A stretch of DNA of 64,000 nucleotides from Halobaculum marinum (GTDB lineage: Archaea; Halobacteriota; Halobacteria; Halobacteriales; Haloferacaceae): NCBI RefSeq assembly GCF_029338555.1, contig NZ_CP119989.1, positions 2,542,001 through 2,606,000 of the forward strand, given 5' to 3'. Below the pieces are notes generated by a model that was not told where the DNA came from, made no database searches, and saw only the letters and a list, made by a program, of their open reading frames with translations. Of the stretch, positions 8,727 to 17,649 are shown piece after piece (positions within the stretch are counted from its first letter, which is position 1; each line of letters opens with the position of its first letter). The position numbers and the translations under genes are program-made.

Positions 8727-9566
8727 ATGATCCCACCCATCGCGAGCCGATTCGTCGCGGGGGAGACGCCGGCAACGGCGTTCGACCACGTCCGCGCGGC
8801 GAACGAGGACGGCGTGAAGGTGATCCTCAACCTCCTCGGCGAGCACTACGACGACCCCGGCCCCGCCGCCAGCGACGCGGACACGTACGTCGACATCGTC
8901 CGCGACATCGGCAACACCGACCTCGACGCGTGCGTCTCGGTGAAGCCCTCCCAACTCGGCATCGACCTCGGTGACGACGTGTTCCGCGAGAACTTCCGCC
9001 GTGTCGTCGAGGCCGGCGACGAGCACGGCGTGTTCGTCTGGTGCGACATGGAAGACCACGAGACGACCGACGTGACGCTGGACGCCTTCGAGGCGTTGGC
9101 TCGCGAGTTCGAAGGTGGGGTCGGGCTGTGCGTGCAGGCGAACCTCCGGCGCACGCGCGAAGACCTCGACCGCCTCGTCGACGTGCCCGGCAAGATCCGG
9201 CTCGTGAAGGGTGCCTACGACGAGCCGGCGTCCATCGCCTACACCGACAAGGCCGACGTGAACGAGGCGTACCGCGAGGACCTGGAGTTCCTGTTCAAAG
9301 AGCGCGACGACGGTATCGCCGTCGGGAGCCACGACCCGAAGATGGTGTCGCTGGCAGCCGAGTTGTCGGCGGAGTACGGCGCCGACTACGAGGTGCAGAT
9401 GCTGATGGGGGTTCGTGAAGACGAACAGCGGCGCCTCGCCGCCGAGGGCGTCGAGGTGTGGCAGTACGCCCCCTACGGCGACAAGTGGTTCTCGTACTTC
9501 TACCGGCGCATCCGCGAGCGCAAGGAGAACGCCCTGTTCGCCTTGCGTGCGATCGCGGGGGTCTGA
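8727..9566 (+). CDS. Proline dehydrogenase (FAD-dependent)
   Basis: 279 residues, a stand-alone PRODH barrel without the PutA fusion. Oxidises proline to pyrroline-5-carboxylate. Visible family features are VFVWCDMEDH, RLVKGAYDEP (barrel strand with the substrate Lys/Gly loop), and the C-terminal YRRIRERKEN segment that binds the proline carboxylate and FAD. The ATG at 8727 is chosen because the long upstream reading frame is the antisense of carS. No pyrroline-5-carboxylate dehydrogenase is adjacent, so that step must be encoded elsewhere. Proline catabolism is common in haloarchaea growing on amino acids. Confidence 0.93.
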   Translation: MIPPIASRFVAGETPATAFDHVRAANEDGVKVILNLLGEHYDDPGPAASDADTYVDIVRDIGNTDLDACVSVKPSQLGIDLGDDVFRENFRRVVEAGDEHGVFVWCDMEDHETTDVTLDAFEALAREFEGGVGLCVQANLRRTREDLDRLVDVPGKIRLVKGAYDEPASIAYTDKADVNEAYREDLEFLFKERDDGIAVGSHDPKMVSLAAELSAEYGADYEVQMLMGVREDEQRRLAAEGVEVWQYAPYGDKWFSYFYRRIRERKENALFALRAIAGV

Positions 9567-9659
9567 CCGCCCCGGACGCGGCACCGCGCCACCGCCCGTC
9601 GCTCGCCCCGTGTAGAAGGGCTGATATGGGTCGGCCACGCACCCCGACGTGAGAACCGA

Positions 9660-10343
9660 ATGTCCACGTGGAAGCGCGACTTCGCGAGCGGGCTCGTCGT
9701 CGTCACTCCCGTCCTCGTCATCCTCTTCGTCGCCAACTGGCTGTACAACCTCCTGTCGACGCTGCCGTTCATCCCCACGATCGAACCGCCGGAGGGTGGC
9801 GTCGTCGCACCAGGAACGCCGTTCTCGTTCGTCAACGACTACCTCGTCACGGTGTACGGCTTCGCGGAGGTGATCATCGCGCTGGTCACCTTCGTGTTGC
9901 TCGTCTTCTCGGCGGGGTACCTCATGCGGACGACCTCCGGGCGACTCGCCGAGGGACTGCTCGACAACGCGATCAACCGCGTTCCCGGCCTCCGGGTCAT
10001 CTACAACGCGTCGAAGTTGGCCGTCGAGACGGCACTCACCGGCACCGAGGACCTCCAGACGCCTGTGAAGTTGGAGCCGTGGCAGGGGATGCGGATGACG
10101 GCGTTCAAGACCGGCCAGACGACCAGCGACGGGCGCGAGGTCGTATTCATGCCGACCGCCCCGAACATCACCACCGGGTTCGTGATGGAGGTGGACCCCG
10201 GCGACTTCGAGGAGACCGACGAGAAGGTGGAGGAGGCGCTCACCCGCATCCTCTCGGCTGGCTTCGGCGACGGCAACGAAGAGCCCGTCCGCCCGGACCG
10301 CCCCGCGCCGAGCGAGGTCCCCGGCGACGCCGACGACGACTGA
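9660..10343 (+). CDS. DUF502 family membrane protein
   Basis: 227 residues with two membrane segments (about 9-32 and 63-88) near the N-terminus followed by a soluble domain. The stretch between (FIPTIEPPEGG) and the conserved block NRVPGLRVIYNASK followed later by GFVMEVDPG match the DUF502 family, widespread in bacteria, plants and haloarchaea and of uncertain function, possibly related to transport or membrane organisation. The acidic C-terminal tail (residues 205-227) is a haloarchaeal addition. It is followed on the same strand by a hotdog thioesterase, 63 bp downstream. Confidence 0.85.
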   Translation: MSTWKRDFASGLVVVTPVLVILFVANWLYNLLSTLPFIPTIEPPEGGVVAPGTPFSFVNDYLVTVYGFAEVIIALVTFVLLVFSAGYLMRTTSGRLAEGLLDNAINRVPGLRVIYNASKLAVETALTGTEDLQTPVKLEPWQGMRMTAFKTGQTTSDGREVVFMPTAPNITTGFVMEVDPGDFEETDEKVEEALTRILSAGFGDGNEEPVRPDRPAPSEVPGDADDD

Positions 10344-10406
10344 GGTGCCGCCGGCCCCCGGGTGGCGAACCGAACCGTGAAGTGGGCCCGCGCTGGCGGG
10401 TCGTGC

Positions 10407-10865
10407 ATGGACGACGACACCCACATCGACGCCGACCACGTCGACATCCTCCAGACGTTCATCGAGAGCCACGGCTTCCTCTCGTGGCTCGACCTCACCG
10501 TCGAGGAGTTGGAGCGCGGTCGCATCGTCATGTCCGTCCCGTACGACGAGAAACTCGTCAACCCAGGCTCGCCCGTCGGCTCCATCCACGGCGGCATCGC
10601 GGCGACGCTCGTCGACACCGCCTCCGGGTTCGCCCTCCGGTCGACGTTCGACGACCCGACGACCGGGTCGCTGGCGACGACGGACCTCAACGTCACGTAC
10701 CTCCGCCCGGCGACGAACGACCTCCGCGTCGAAGCGGAGGTGCTCCGTACGGGCGGGTCGATGGGCTACACCGACACGCTCGTCTCCAGCGTCGCCCCCG
10801 ACGGCGAGGAGAAGGACGTCGCCGTCGGTCGCACCTCTTACCGGCTGTTCCACGACTCCGAGTAG
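10407..10865 (+). CDS. PaaI-type hotdog-fold thioesterase
   Basis: 152 residues. The motif NPGSPVGSIHGGIAATLVDTASGFAL is the central helix of the hotdog fold with the HGG element used for thioester hydrolysis in the PaaI/YbgC group (shown in part; residues about 50-75). The later segment LATTDLNVTYLRPA is the usual second strand. Likely hydrolyses a CoA thioester, substrate unknown. The ATG at 10407 gives an acidic N-terminus and normal length; an ATG 45 nt upstream overlaps the spacer and gives an Arg/Lys/Trp-rich leader unlike haloarchaeal proteins. Confidence 0.86.
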   Translation: MDDDTHIDADHVDILQTFIESHGFLSWLDLTVEELERGRIVMSVPYDEKLVNPGSPVGSIHGGIAATLVDTASGFALRSTFDDPTTGSLATTDLNVTYLRPATNDLRVEAEVLRTGGSMGYTDTLVSSVAPDGEEKDVAVGRTSYRLFHDSE

Positions 10866-10960
10866 AGAGCGCGACGGACGCGCACCGGCCGCGACTAACC
10901 GCGACCGACCGCGACCGAGCGAACTGTTATCCGCCGCCCGCGCGAACTCCGCACGAACCG

Positions 10961-12244
10961 ATGCACCGCGACGAGCCCGTGGAGTACGAGCCAGTGAGCG
11001 TCAAGGCCGTGCTGGCCGAGATGAAAGACACCGCCGAACTGCTCATCGACCTGTCGTTCTCGGCGGTCCTCCACGGCAGCCCCGACCTCGCGGCGGAGGT
11101 GCTCGCGCTGGAGTCGCGGATGGACGTGCTCCAACTCCAGGCTCGGATGAGCGTGATGATGGCCGCGCGCTCGCCCGAAGACGTGGAGGAACTGGCCCCA
11201 GTGTTGGGGATGGTCGGAGCCGCTGAGAAGATCAGCGACGCCGCCGGCGACATCGCCAAGATCGTCCTGGAGGAGGTCGGCCTGCCCGACGCGATGCGGG
11301 CGGCACTCCCCGAGGCCGTCGAGACGCTGGTGCGCGTGCCGGTCGCCCCCGACTCCCGGTACGTGGGACGGACGCTCGGCGGCATCAACATGGAGACGGA
11401 GACTGGCGTGCGCGTCATCGCCGTCCGGCGGGACCAGGCAACCGGGAAGGCGCGGTGGATCACGAACCCGGACCAGGAGACGGAGTTGCGGGCCGGCGAC
11501 ACGCTGATCCTCCGCGGCTTCGAGGAGGGACTCCGAGAGGTGTACGAGACCGCCTCGGGTGACCCGTACGAGTCGCCGGCGGCGCCCGACCCGCCGGACG
11601 CGGATCTGGAGCGCGCGGTCGACTCCATCGTGTTGATGAAGAACATGAGCGAGTTGGCGGTCGACCTGGCGTACGGCGCGGTGCTGTTCGACAGCCGCGG
11701 CGTCGCCGAGGAGGTGTCGGAGTTGGAGGCGGAGGTGGACGCGCTGAAGTCCCGTTTCGAGGCGTGGACACTTCAGGCGGCGGCGCGCGTCGACGACCCC
11801 GTGAGCCTCCGCGGCCTCGTCCACCTCGCGTCGGCGACGGAAGTGATCAGCGACGCCGCCCTGGAGATCAGCGAGGGCGTGCTCCGCGGACTGGACGCCC
11901 ACCCCGTCGTCGCGGAGGCGGTCGAGGAGTCCGACGAGGTGATCGTCAGACTCGTCGTCGCCGCCGGCGGCGACCTCGCCGGGTCGACACTCGGAGAACG
12001 CGAGGTGAAGACGGAGACGGGGATGCGCGTCATCGCCGTCCGGCGAGGTGGCACCGACGGCGCCGACGCGGACGACCCCGACCACGCGGGCGGGGAGGAA
12101 GACGGGGACGGCGAGTGGGTCGTGTCGCCGCGGGCGTCGACCCGACTACGCGCCGGCGACGTCCTCATCGCGAAGGGGACGCGCGCCGGTGCCGAGCGCC
12201 TGTCTGTGCTCGCGGGGGCGCCCGAGGAGTTCGACCTCGAGTGA
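10961..12244 (+). CDS. Tandem PhoU-like/TrkA-C (RCK-C) protein
   Basis: 427 residues arranged as an internal duplication. Each half has a PhoU-like helical part (MKDTAELLIDLSFSAVLHGS in the first, MKNMSELAVDLAYGAVLFDS in the second) followed by an RCK_C/TrkA-C domain (GRTLGGINMETETGVRVIAV and GSTLGEREVKTETGMRVIAV; residues about 122-200 and 330-420). RCK_C domains bind small ligands and regulate potassium channels or transporters, but there is no membrane segment here and no channel gene next to it. I infer a cytoplasmic regulatory subunit for a transporter encoded elsewhere. The ATG at 10961 follows a TATA-like gttat element. Confidence 0.83.
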   Translation: MHRDEPVEYEPVSVKAVLAEMKDTAELLIDLSFSAVLHGSPDLAAEVLALESRMDVLQLQARMSVMMAARSPEDVEELAPVLGMVGAAEKISDAAGDIAKIVLEEVGLPDAMRAALPEAVETLVRVPVAPDSRYVGRTLGGINMETETGVRVIAVRRDQATGKARWITNPDQETELRAGDTLILRGFEEGLREVYETASGDPYESPAAPDPPDADLERAVDSIVLMKNMSELAVDLAYGAVLFDSRGVAEEVSELEAEVDALKSRFEAWTLQAAARVDDPVSLRGLVHLASATEVISDAALEISEGVLRGLDAHPVVAEAVEESDEVIVRLVVAAGGDLAGSTLGEREVKTETGMRVIAVRRGGTDGADADDPDHAGGEEDGDGEWVVSPRASTRLRAGDVLIAKGTRAGAERLSVLAGAPEEFDLE

Positions 12245-12272
12245 GCCACGCCGTCGACCCGACGTTCCGGCG

Positions 12273-12329
12273 GCTGAGAGTCACTCGGGCGAGAGACAGC
12301 CGCTCGAACTGCTGAGAGTCACTCGGGCG
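12273..12329. repeat. 19-bp direct repeat at the 3' end of the zinc-ribbon gene
   Basis: The sequence gctgagagtcactcgggcg occurs at 12273-12291 and 12311-12329. The right copy contains the last codons and the stop of the gene ending at 12319; the left copy is an echo of that gene end 38 bp further on. It looks like a short duplication rather than a control element. Confidence 0.6.
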
Positions 12330-12717
12330 GCTGCCGGTCGGTCGGCTCCTCGATCACTGCGCCACAGGAGGGGCACGGGCCCGGGCGCGGCGACCGGAGC
12401 GTCGCGCACGCGTCACACAGCACCAACCGTCGCGCCGCCCCCGGGTCACCCCACGCCACCGCCGCTTCCCGCTCGGCAGCGGCGCGTTCGGCGTCCGCAG
12501 GTCGCCCCGCCGCCAGTGCCGCACCTGGGGAGAAGCGCGTGCCGGCGAGCGAGGTCGCCCCTTCTTCAGCAGCCATCCGCATCGTGTGCTCCACGAGCAC
12601 GTCGTTGCGGAGTCGATCAAGCAACCGCAGCAGGCCGAGGAACGCGGCGGTCGGCACGAGACAGAGCACGCCCGTGAGCACCAACTGGACCAGCGGGTCG
12701 GCCGTGAGAGCGGCCAT
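12319..12717 (-). CDS. Small membrane protein with C-terminal zinc ribbon
   Basis: 132 residues. One membrane segment at about 10-30, then a cytoplasmic helical part, and near the C-terminus a CxxC...CxxC zinc ribbon (CDACATL and CPSCG, residues about 100-120). The protein has more Arg and Ala and fewer acidic residues than most neighbours. Haloarchaeal proteins with this build are annotated only as domains of unknown function. Stop TGA is at 12319, overlapping a 19-bp repeat. The neighbour upstream on the same strand is another small membrane protein. Confidence 0.7.
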   Translation of the reverse strand: MAALTADPLVQLVLTGVLCLVPTAAFLGLLRLLDRLRNDVLVEHTMRMAAEEGATSLAGTRFSPGAALAAGRPADAERAAAEREAAVAWGDPGAARRLVLCDACATLRSPRPGPCPSCGAVIEEPTDRQPPE

Positions 12718-12826
12718 CGAACGTGTTCAGGGGCCGCATCGTCTTTGCGGTTCCGACGGCTCCGTCCGCGGTGGGGACCGGCGGTCGACGCGGCGTCGAC
12801 GACTCGGCCACGCGTTCGCTCGACCG

Positions 12827-13180
12827 CTACTCGTCGACGGCCCGCAGCGCCCGCACAGCCGACGCGACCGTGAGGACGGAGGCGACGAACAGGGTGGTGG
12901 CGGACGCCAGCACGACCGCCAGCAGCAGGAAGTAGCCGTCCGCGCCCAACACCGGATACGCGCGCGTGCCGCCGACCGGCCCCAGCAGTTCGAGCGCCCG
13001 GACGAGGTACACCACGACCGCGAGCGCGACGCCGACGCCGACGCCCACGCCGACGTTGCGCTTGACCGACAGCGTCTCCAGCAATCCGGCAATCGGCGGT
13101 CGGTCGGGCCGTCGCTCGGCGGGGTCGACGGCCCCGTCTCGTGGCTCGGTCTCACCGGCGTCGACGTGCTCCTCGCTCAC
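12827..13180 (-). CDS. Small two-span membrane protein, unknown function
   Basis: 117 residues from a GTG at 13180. The reading frame is open further upstream, but that part is antisense to the receiver gene at 13323 and crosses its promoter, so a GTG start with the sequence VSEEHVDAGE is preferred. Two hydrophobic segments are seen, about 44-64 (VGVGVGVGVALAVVVYLV) and 84-108. No conserved motif is recognised. It lies divergent to the receiver-domain gene. Confidence 0.6.
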   Translation of the reverse strand: MSEEHVDAGETEPRDGAVDPAERRPDRPPIAGLLETLSVKRNVGVGVGVGVALAVVVYLVRALELLGPVGGTRAYPVLGADGYFLLLAVVLASATTLFVASVLTVASAVRALRAVDE

Positions 13181-13322
13181 GCCCGCCGGTTGGGTCCGGC
13201 GGGTCAAAGCCCCATCGCCCGCGGTCGAAGCCACGCCACTGCGACTGTGTGTTTCGGTACGTACGCGACTGAATAATGCGTCTATGTTAAATAGATCCGG
13301 CGCCGCCGACGAGTGAGGGGGG

Positions 13323-13742
13323 ATGTCAGCACATATCACGGAGGGGGATGCGGAGGAGAACACAGGAGACACCGACCGCGTCCAGGTCGTCCACGTCGAA
13401 CACGACTGCGAGGTGGCCGCGCTCGCGGAGCAGTACCTATCGATCGCGTATCCGGAGATCGACCTCCGACACGTCGCCGACCCGGACGCGGTGGCCGCCG
13501 CGGTCGCCGACGGCGCTGACTGCGTCGTCACGGACCACCGGCCACCGCTGACAGACGCGGCAGCCGTCGCCGAGACGGTGTCGAACGTCGATTCGGACGT
13601 CCCCGTCGTCGTGTACTCCGCGGCGCCCGACGAGACGCTCGTGAATGCCGACGGCGTCGTCGCCAAGCGGGCGGGCCTCGACGGCCTCGACACCCTCGTC
13701 GAGCGCGTCGTCGACGCCGTGGGGCGGGCGAACGTGGACTGA
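13323..13742 (+). CDS. Stand-alone response-regulator receiver domain
   Basis: 139 residues. The fold elements are in order: acidic pair near VVHVEHDCEVA, phosphoacceptor region DCVVTDHRPPLTD (Asp at about residue 66), the VPVVVYSA strand carrying the conserved Ser/Thr position, and the VVAKR lysine. No output domain follows, so it may pass phosphate on or bind partner proteins. No kinase gene is adjacent; the nearest is at 22976. Upstream a TATA-like ttaaatag at 13287-13294 and a purine-rich gagggggg just before the ATG support this start. Confidence 0.82.
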   Translation: MSAHITEGDAEENTGDTDRVQVVHVEHDCEVAALAEQYLSIAYPEIDLRHVADPDAVAAAVADGADCVVTDHRPPLTDAAAVAETVSNVDSDVPVVVYSAAPDETLVNADGVVAKRAGLDGLDTLVERVVDAVGRANVD

Positions 13743-13792
13743 CCGAGTCGTGTGAGTCGAGCGGTGCCGACCGAGGGACGCCGACTACCACG

Positions 13793-15124
13793 TCACTCCG
13801 CACCGGCGCCCGCGTGCGCTGCGAACCTGCGGCCGCGCGCGAGGAAGTACACTACGCCGACGAGTCCGACGACCGTCGCGAGGCCGAACGCCACCGTCGG
13901 GTCGCGCCCGTAGAGCCACCCGCCCGCGAGTGCACTCGGGATGGTGATCACGTTCCTGACGAGGTAGTACGTCCCCGTGACCCGCCCGCCGGCGTCCGCC
14001 TCGGCGGGACCGACGATCAACGCCTTGTGTGCGGGGAGGCCGGCGAAGCGCAACCCGGAGAACGCGAACAGCGCCGCGTACACCGCGGGGTCGGTGGGTG
14101 CGGTGATCAGCGCCGCGGGGAACACCGCGTAGACGGCGAACCCGAGCGCGACGACCGGCTTCAGCCCGACCCGGCGCGTGAGGCGGGCGACCGGCACCAT
14201 CGTCGCGAGCGCCACCGCCATCTCGACACCGAGGAGGACGCCGAAGTACGCCTCCGGTGACAGCGTCCCGACGACCGGGAGGCTGGCCGTCACGCCCGCG
14301 TCGACGACGACGAGCACGAAGAACACGTACACCATTCCGTTGGCGAACCGGACGAGCGTGTCGGCGACGAGCAGTGGTCGCAGCGGGTCGGGGAGCGAGC
14401 GGAGGTCCGACAGCACCGCCTCCACGCCCGCGAACGACTTCCCGAAGGAGTCGTTGGAGGCGTCGTACAGCACGTACTGCGCGAGGGTCGCGAGTGCCCC
14501 GACGACCGCCGCGCCGAGTAAGACCAGCCGGAACCCCTCGGTGAACGCGTACGCGGAGACGGCGGCGGCGGCCAGGAGCGGGCCGAGCAGGAAGGCGGTC
14601 CGCCGGAACGTCTCGGTCGCGGCGAACCCGGAGGCGAGGCGGTCTGGGGGGACAGACTGCTTGACGACCGCGAAGGTGGCCCCCAGACCGAACGACTTCC
14701 ACGCTTGCGACAGGAACAAGCCGACGAACACGAGTACGACCGCGAGGTTCGTCGGCCCGACGGTCACGTCGCGGAACAGGTCGGCTGCCCACCACACGAG
14801 GAAGCCGACGGTGGAGGCGAGACCGAACAGCGTGAGCGAGGTGCGCGAGCCGAGGCGATCCGAAAGCGCGCCACCGGGGTACGGGAACACCGCCGAGATC
14901 AGGTTGCCGACGCTCCCGTACAACCCGATTGCGAGACTCGTCGCGCCGAGCACCTGGAGGTACTGCGGGAGGTACCGCCCGGTGGCCTGGAACCCGAGGC
15001 TGAAGGCGAACATCGCGAGCGAGAGGACGAACACGTCGCGCGGGAGTGCGACCACCTGCCGGAAGGCGTCGAACGGGTCCGGTTCCGCGTCCGCGGGGGT
15101 GCGCGTCGGGTCGCCTTCGTCCAT
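13793..15124 (-). CDS. MFS transporter
   Basis: 443 residues with about 12 hydrophobic spans. The loop between spans 2 and 3 reads PGGALSDRLGSR, the typical major-facilitator GxLaDrxGrR motif, and a second copy of that pattern (VARLTRRVGLK) follows in the C-terminal half. An acidic cytoplasmic N-terminus of about 25 residues precedes the first span. Substrate cannot be predicted; the sequence is in the drug-efflux-like part of the superfamily. It stands alone, divergent from the phosphodiesterase gene at 15293. Confidence 0.88.
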   Translation of the reverse strand: MDEGDPTRTPADAEPDPFDAFRQVVALPRDVFVLSLAMFAFSLGFQATGRYLPQYLQVLGATSLAIGLYGSVGNLISAVFPYPGGALSDRLGSRTSLTLFGLASTVGFLVWWAADLFRDVTVGPTNLAVVLVFVGLFLSQAWKSFGLGATFAVVKQSVPPDRLASGFAATETFRRTAFLLGPLLAAAAVSAYAFTEGFRLVLLGAAVVGALATLAQYVLYDASNDSFGKSFAGVEAVLSDLRSLPDPLRPLLVADTLVRFANGMVYVFFVLVVVDAGVTASLPVVGTLSPEAYFGVLLGVEMAVALATMVPVARLTRRVGLKPVVALGFAVYAVFPAALITAPTDPAVYAALFAFSGLRFAGLPAHKALIVGPAEADAGGRVTGTYYLVRNVITIPSALAGGWLYGRDPTVAFGLATVVGLVGVVYFLARGRRFAAHAGAGAE

Positions 15125-15292
15125 CGGTCCGTGCTGTGGCCGGGCCGCGCAAAACGTTACTGCCCGGGGGCCGAGCGTGGCGACCGACGAGGGGGTCAGT
15201 GGCCTCGACCACCGTGCCCACCCGGGGGGAACCGCCAGACACCGGCCGCCAGAACCTGAATTACTTTACGCGGCCCCGCGGATAGGGCTGCT

Positions 15293-16642
15293 ATGGGACT
15301 GTTCGATCGGCTACGTGGGGACGACGATCCCCGTGTCGCCTTCGTCGGTATCGACGGGGTTCCGCACTCGCTGCTGGAGGACCACCCGGACCGGTTCCCG
15401 AACTTCGCCGCCCTCGCCGAGGAGGGGTCGGCGGGCGCCATCGACTCCATCGTGCCGCCAGAGTCGTCCGCCTGCTGGCCCGCCCTCACCACCGGAGTCA
15501 ACCCCGGTGAGACGGGCGTGTACGGGTTCCAGGACCGCGAAGTGGGAAGCTACGACACGTACGTCCCGATGGGGCGTGACGTGCAGGCGACCCGCCTGTG
15601 GGACCGCGTCGCCGAGAACGGACGCGACGCGACGGTGCTGAACGTCCCCGTGACGTTCCCGCCCCAGCGCAACGTCCAGCGCATGGTGTCTGGGTTCCTC
15701 TCCCCCAGCGTCGACAAGGCCGCGCAGCCCGACGAGTTGCGCGAGTACCTCGAGTCGATCGACTACCGGATCGACACGAACGCCAAACTCGGGCACAAAG
15801 ACGACAAGTCGGAGTTCCTCGACGTCTGCCACGAGACCATCGACAAGCGCATGCAGGCGTTCGAGCATTACATCGAGCAGGACGACTGGGACCTGTTCTT
15901 CGGCGTGTTCATGACGACCGACCGGGTGAACCACTTCCTGTTCGAGGACTACGCCCGCGACGGCGAGTACTACGAGGAGTTCATGGAGTTCTACGAGAAG
16001 GTCGACGACTACGTCGGTCGGATCCGCGAGATGCTCCCGGAGGACGTGACGCTCGTCGTCGCCTCCGACCACGGCTTCACCGTCCAAGACTGGGAGGTCG
16101 ACATCAACCAGTGGCTCGAGAACGAGGGGTGGCTCACCTTCGAGGACGACGACCACGAGGAACTGGGCGACATCGCCGACGACGCCCGGGCGTACTCACT
16201 CATCCCCGGTCGGCTGTACATCAACCTCGAGGGACGCGAACCGCGCGGGTCGGTCCCGCAGGAGGACTACGACGCGGTCCGTGACCAACTGAAAGCCGCC
16301 ATCGAGGCGATGGAGGGCCCCGACGGCAAGCCCGTCGCACAGCGCGTCGTCGAGAAGGAGGAGGCGTTCCGCGGCGACCACGACACCATCGCGCCGGATC
16401 TGGTGATCATCCCGTCGCACGGCTTCGACCTGAAGGCGAAGTTCAAGCCGGGCGACACCGACGACGTGTTCACCACCGGCCCGCGCAACGGGATGCACAG
16501 CTTCGAGAACGCGACCCTGTTCGTCGACGACCCCGACGCGAACATCACCGACGCCGACCTGTACGACATCGCGCCTACCATCCTCGACCTGATGGACATG
16601 GAGTACGCCCGCGCCGACTTCGACGGCGGCTGTCTGATCTGA
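15293..16642 (+). CDS. Type I phosphodiesterase/alkaline phosphatase-superfamily protein
   Basis: 449 residues, cytoplasmic by sequence. The metal-binding and nucleophile elements of the superfamily are visible: VGIDGVPHSLL (first Asp), the SSACWPALTTGVNPG stretch supplying the nucleophilic Ser/Thr, and VVASDHGF (Asp-His pair) at about residue 260. The C-terminal part has RNGMHSFENA, the usual His ligand region (G-x-H). Proteins of this group hydrolyse nucleotide or sugar-phosphate esters; many haloarchaeal copies lie in cell-surface or nucleotide-sugar clusters, but that context is not present here. Substrate unknown. Confidence 0.85.
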   Translation: MGLFDRLRGDDDPRVAFVGIDGVPHSLLEDHPDRFPNFAALAEEGSAGAIDSIVPPESSACWPALTTGVNPGETGVYGFQDREVGSYDTYVPMGRDVQATRLWDRVAENGRDATVLNVPVTFPPQRNVQRMVSGFLSPSVDKAAQPDELREYLESIDYRIDTNAKLGHKDDKSEFLDVCHETIDKRMQAFEHYIEQDDWDLFFGVFMTTDRVNHFLFEDYARDGEYYEEFMEFYEKVDDYVGRIREMLPEDVTLVVASDHGFTVQDWEVDINQWLENEGWLTFEDDDHEELGDIADDARAYSLIPGRLYINLEGREPRGSVPQEDYDAVRDQLKAAIEAMEGPDGKPVAQRVVEKEEAFRGDHDTIAPDLVIIPSHGFDLKAKFKPGDTDDVFTTGPRNGMHSFENATLFVDDPDANITDADLYDIAPTILDLMDMEYARADFDGGCLI

Positions 16643-16661
16643 GTCGGGCGTCCTCGCGCGT

Positions 16662-17288
16662 CTATCCGAAGTTCTCGACTTTCGCCTCGTCTGCGTAGCC
16701 GGCGGACTCCAGCGCCGCGAGTGCGGTGTCGACGAAGTCGGCGAAGCCGTACACGAACGCCTGCTCGCCGTCGACCCCCGTGACCGCGTCCGCGACGGCG
16801 CCGTCGATGTCGCCGTCGGTGACGACGACGCTCGCGCCGCGGTCGGCGAGCGTGTCGAGGCGCTCGGTGTGGGCCGGTTCGTCGTCGAGGTACACGACCG
16901 CCGCCTCGTTGCCCGCGTCCAGCGCCGCCTCCGCGATGGCGACGGCGGGGCCGACGCCGGGACCGCCCGCGAGGACGACCGCCCGCGCCTCGCCTTCGTA
17001 GTAGTCGTCGCCGAACGGGCCGCTCATCTCGATTTCGTCGCCCGCGGTCAGGTCCGCGAGGTATCGCGAGAACTCGCCGCCGTCCAGTCCGACGGTCGTC
17101 TCGTAGCTCCCGTCCGTGTCCGCCGAGGAGATGGTGTAGAAGCGCGACTCCTCTGTGCCGTCGACCGTCGCCGTGAGGCGGACGAACTGTCCGGGCTTCC
17201 CGTCGAACGCCGCCGGCGAGTCGAGCGTCACCGCGACGGTGTCCGGACCGACCTCCGCGACCGACCGCACTGCGACTGTTGCGTCCAT
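16662..17288 (-). CDS. Ferredoxin-NAD(P)+ reductase-like flavoprotein
   Basis: 208 residues from the ATG at 17288. The N-terminal barrel has the FAD motif SRFYTISSA (RxYS type, Arg-x-Tyr-Thr/Ser) followed by the flavin-phosphate region; the second half starts with VVLAGGPGVGPAVAIAEAAL, the NAD(P)-binding glycine loop. The C-terminus is short (KVENFG). The size fits a minimal reductase of the ferredoxin-NADP reductase superfamily. It lies upstream and opposite to korAB, which reduces ferredoxin, so exchange of electrons between ferredoxin and NAD(P)H is plausible but unproven. Confidence 0.82.
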   Translation of the reverse strand: MDATVAVRSVAEVGPDTVAVTLDSPAAFDGKPGQFVRLTATVDGTEESRFYTISSADTDGSYETTVGLDGGEFSRYLADLTAGDEIEMSGPFGDDYYEGEARAVVLAGGPGVGPAVAIAEAALDAGNEAAVVYLDDEPAHTERLDTLADRGASVVVTDGDIDGAVADAVTGVDGEQAFVYGFADFVDTALAALESAGYADEAKVENFG

Positions 17289-17649
17289 GCCCGTCCGTAT
17301 CCACGGGGAGTACCCGAACCTGTCGCTTCCGGCGCGACTGTCACCCCTGCTCGACCGGGAACGTGCGCCGATACGGGCCGGAACGTCGCCCCGTTCGACC
17401 CACCTCGGTTCGTCGGTCGTCGAACCGGACTGGGACGCGTGTCGGTGCGCCGTCGGCGACGAACGGCGTCTGTGACGGTCCCACAGGGAGCACGGATCGA
17501 ACCGATCGAACGTGTGATTCGGGGCGCGGTTTCGAGTGTTCGATTCACGCGTGTTCGAAACGGAGTTCGTTCGTCCGCCGAACGCTCGGAAACGTGGGTT
17601 CCCCCCTTTCAGAAGGCTTTTCCACCGACCGCGGGAAGGGGTGACCAGT
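17289..17649 (+). promoter_or_regulatory. Intergenic region with korA promoter and ribosome binding site
   Basis: 361 bp between the divergent flavin reductase and korA. I see no credible gene. A T-rich ggcttttcc element lies near 17612-17620, and a strong Shine-Dalgarno-like aaggggtga ends 5 nt before the korA ATG at 17650, which fixes that start over in-frame codons further upstream. The middle (17500-17600) has several short ttcga-containing repeats of unknown meaning. Confidence 0.6.

Noticed and set aside
13181-13693. N-terminal extension (171 codons) of the two-span membrane protein.
   Set aside because: It is antisense to the receiver gene and its promoter; the GTG at 13180 gives a sensible haloarchaeal start.
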